From Candidatus Kuenenia stuttgartensis (lineage in GTDB: Bacteria; Planctomycetota; Planctomycetia; Isosphaerales; Isosphaeraceae), in the NCBI GenBank assembly GCA_945872325.1, contig CAMBZY010000160.1, positions 1 to 7,302 on the forward strand: a DNA stretch of 7,302 nucleotides, in the 5' to 3' direction. Below the pieces are notes generated by a model. It was not told the origin of the DNA. It ran no database searches and was given only the letters and a program-made list of their open reading frames with translations. This document shows, piece by piece, positions 6,141 to 7,302 of this stretch (position 1 is the stretch's first letter; each line of letters opens with the position of its first letter). The position numbers and the translations under genes are program-made.

Positions 6141-6149
6141 TGTTAAAAT
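6141..6149 (+). promoter_or_regulatory. Possible extended -10 for the downstream membrane glycosyltransferase
   Basis: TGTTAAAAT fits an extended -10 (TGn-TAAAAT), starting 12 bases after the ftsY stop. There is no proper -35; TTGGTG at 6119-6124 is 19 bp away and weak. Initiation would fall near 6156, directly at the foot of the hairpin at 6158-6189. Confidence 0.25.
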
Positions 6150-6157
6150 AGAAAATA

Positions 6158-6189
6158 GGCGGATCCGTGAAATTCATGACGGTTCCGCC
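6158..6189 (+). promoter_or_regulatory. Hairpin enclosing the translation start of the PIG-V-like gene
   Basis: GGCGGATCCGT (6158-6168) pairs with ACGGTTCCGCC (6179-6189) over ten positions with a single internal T-T mismatch. The 10-nt loop, 6169-6178, ends with the ATG start codon. The purine-rich ribosome-binding stretch (AGG at 6157-6159, GGCGGA at 6158-6163) is in the 5' arm. Folding would therefore hide the initiation region. No T-run follows on the plus strand, so it is unlikely to be the ftsY terminator; the minus-strand side is T-rich, but no minus-strand gene needs ending there. Confidence 0.55.
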
Positions 6190-7302
6190 AGATACAGTCA
6201 CTCCAAAAATCAATCAGCGTCTATTTCAAAGCGCGTTGGTTTTATCGGTCATTCATTTATTGATGCTGATCCTCGGTTCACGATTTTTTGATCTGGAACG
6301 ATCGGAGAATCGCAATCAGCCCAGAGACATGGCGATTGCAATCATAAAAGCGGAGTCGCCTGAATGGGCCCAGCGGTGGTATCACTGGGATGCATTATGG
6401 TTTGTGCATTTAAGCCGGTTTGGATATCAATTGCAGAGAGATTCTGAAGGCAACATTGGCCAGTCGAATATTGCATTTCCACCGGGCCTGTCGGTTGTCA
6501 TTCAGGGCATGGATCAAATTGGGATCAATCCGTGGTCAGGCGTATTGATCATCAACCTATTTGCAGGCTTTATGGCAAGTCTTGGGCTCGGTCTGCTGGC
6601 ATATCAGATCACAGGCTCGCAAAAAAACGCTCAATGGTCGATGGTCGCAATGACAGTCTGGCCGTGGCATTTATTTATGGTCGCGCCTTATCAGGAATCC
6701 ATAGGAATGGCCTGCGCATTTTGGGCTCTATATTTCGGAACGCTCCATAAAGTTGGGCCAGCTTTTTTCCTCTCGTTCATTTCAGGCATATTTCGGCTGA
6801 ATGCGGTTGGATTTTTTGGAGGCTTAATATTAGGTGCCTGCCTGGAAATGATACTTAAAAAATCATCAAAAAAAACATTGCGATGGGTGTTGATCGGATC
6901 AGGACCGATTCTGGCATGGTTATTGTTACTCGGCTATTTTCAATTCAAGTTCGGGGATGCCCGGATTGGGGTCTCGATACAATCGGCCTGGGGACGCCAT
7001 GAACCGACCATCGGAGGGGTGGTGCAAAGCCTGTTTCAACCGGCCGTTCAAAATAAAATGACGGGTTCAGCATGGCTTGACTGGTGTGCCGTCTGGTTTG
7101 TCATGGTTTTGATCGTATCCACGGTGTGGACAAAATTGGGACCACTTTGGTCGATGTCACTGATAGGCCTTCTGGTTCAATCACTTTCGACGGGTTCCGT
7201 GATGAGTTTTGGTCGATTGATGCTTTTAGGGGCACCACTATTTGTGGGTTTGGGGGTGATTGCTGAAAGTCGGCCACGATTGGCACTGGTGCTATCCACA
7301 TT
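6176..7302 (+). CDS. PIG-V-like GT-C mannosyltransferase family membrane protein (3' truncated)
   Basis: This frame stays open for 375 codons from ATG 6176 to the window end without a stop, so the gene continues beyond it. The product is a polytopic membrane protein. It has a first helix at about 18-36; a conserved-looking loop YHWDALWFVHLSRFGY (69-84); NIAFPPGLSVVIQ (98-110); further helices at about 121-145 and 152-171; VAPYQESIGMACAFWALYFG (169-188); several later helices; and SFGRLMLLGAPLFVGLG (344-360). The WD-x-x-W...GY, FPP and PYQES motifs recall the PIG-V (GPI mannosyltransferase 2-like) GT-C family, whose bacterial members use polyprenyl-phosphate sugars. No search was possible, so the family call is from motif memory. 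Base composition is AT-richer than its neighbours (about 37% GC in 6841-6900). GTG 6167 is an in-frame alternative start with AGG 7 nt upstream. Acceptor and pathway are unknown. Confidence 0.72.
   Translation, partial: MTVPPDTVTPKINQRLFQSALVLSVIHLLMLILGSRFFDLERSENRNQPRDMAIAIIKAESPEWAQRWYHWDALWFVHLSRFGYQLQRDSEGNIGQSNIAFPPGLSVVIQGMDQIGINPWSGVLIINLFAGFMASLGLGLLAYQITGSQKNAQWSMVAMTVWPWHLFMVAPYQESIGMACAFWALYFGTLHKVGPAFFLSFISGIFRLNAVGFFGGLILGACLEMILKKSSKKTLRWVLIGSGPILAWLLLLGYFQFKFGDARIGVSIQSAWGRHEPTIGGVVQSLFQPAVQNKMTGSAWLDWCAVWFVMVLIVSTVWTKLGPLWSMSLIGLLVQSLSTGSVMSFGRLMLLGAPLFVGLGVIAESRPRLALVLST

Noticed and set aside
6158..6189. Intrinsic terminator for ftsY
   Set aside because: The stem is good, but the bases after it (AGATACAGTC) contain no T-run, and the following gene starts inside the structure.
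5617..6213. A minus-strand frame of 198 codons antisense to ftsY
   Set aside because: It overlaps the FtsY G domain completely, shows no motif, and its start lies inside the hairpin region without a ribosome-binding site.

Overview
The window looks like ordinary bacterial core-genome sequence with moderately high GC. By eye GC is near 55-60% over most of it and drops to roughly 45-50% in the last kilobase. The residue patterns of SucC/SucD (AGLSYV-like and GGEPANFLDVGGGA blocks, an insertion after the HAGGRGKG motif) and of NusB (LNPG near the N-terminus, AENWRLDRM in the core) remind me of Planctomycetota. That assignment is recalled family resemblance, not a search result, and is moderate confidence only.

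Layout, left to right. Positions 1-78 carry two copies of a 46-bp tandem repeat cut by the window edge. A minus-strand gene (99-1721) encodes a polytopic PMT/ArnT-type GT-C glycosyltransferase. A 345-bp divergent intergenic region follows; it holds several small dyads and an odd start-stop element with a very strong Shine-Dalgarno sequence. Then come sucC (2067-3314) and sucD (3430-4311), the two subunits of succinyl-CoA synthetase. They are separated by 115 bp containing a 12-bp direct repeat, and they end in a clear intrinsic terminator (4335-4371). A new transcription unit starts after two TATAAT boxes and a 12-bp palindrome: nusB (4534-5139), which has a repetitive acidic C-terminal tail, and ftsY (5212-6129), the SRP receptor GTPase. 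A perfect hairpin lies between those two genes. Finally, a second polytopic GT-C enzyme, resembling PIG-V mannosyltransferases, begins at 6176 and runs off the right edge. Its start codon sits in the loop of a strong hairpin.

Functionally the genes are a TCA-cycle enzyme pair, a transcription antitermination/rRNA factor plus a membrane protein-targeting factor, and two unrelated membrane glycosyltransferases that bracket them. I see no tRNA, rRNA, CRISPR array, insertion sequence, phage gene or defence cassette, and nothing that supports a novel multi-gene system. The points worth a second look are regulatory DNA/RNA structures, the NusB tail, and the truncated lower-GC gene at the right edge.
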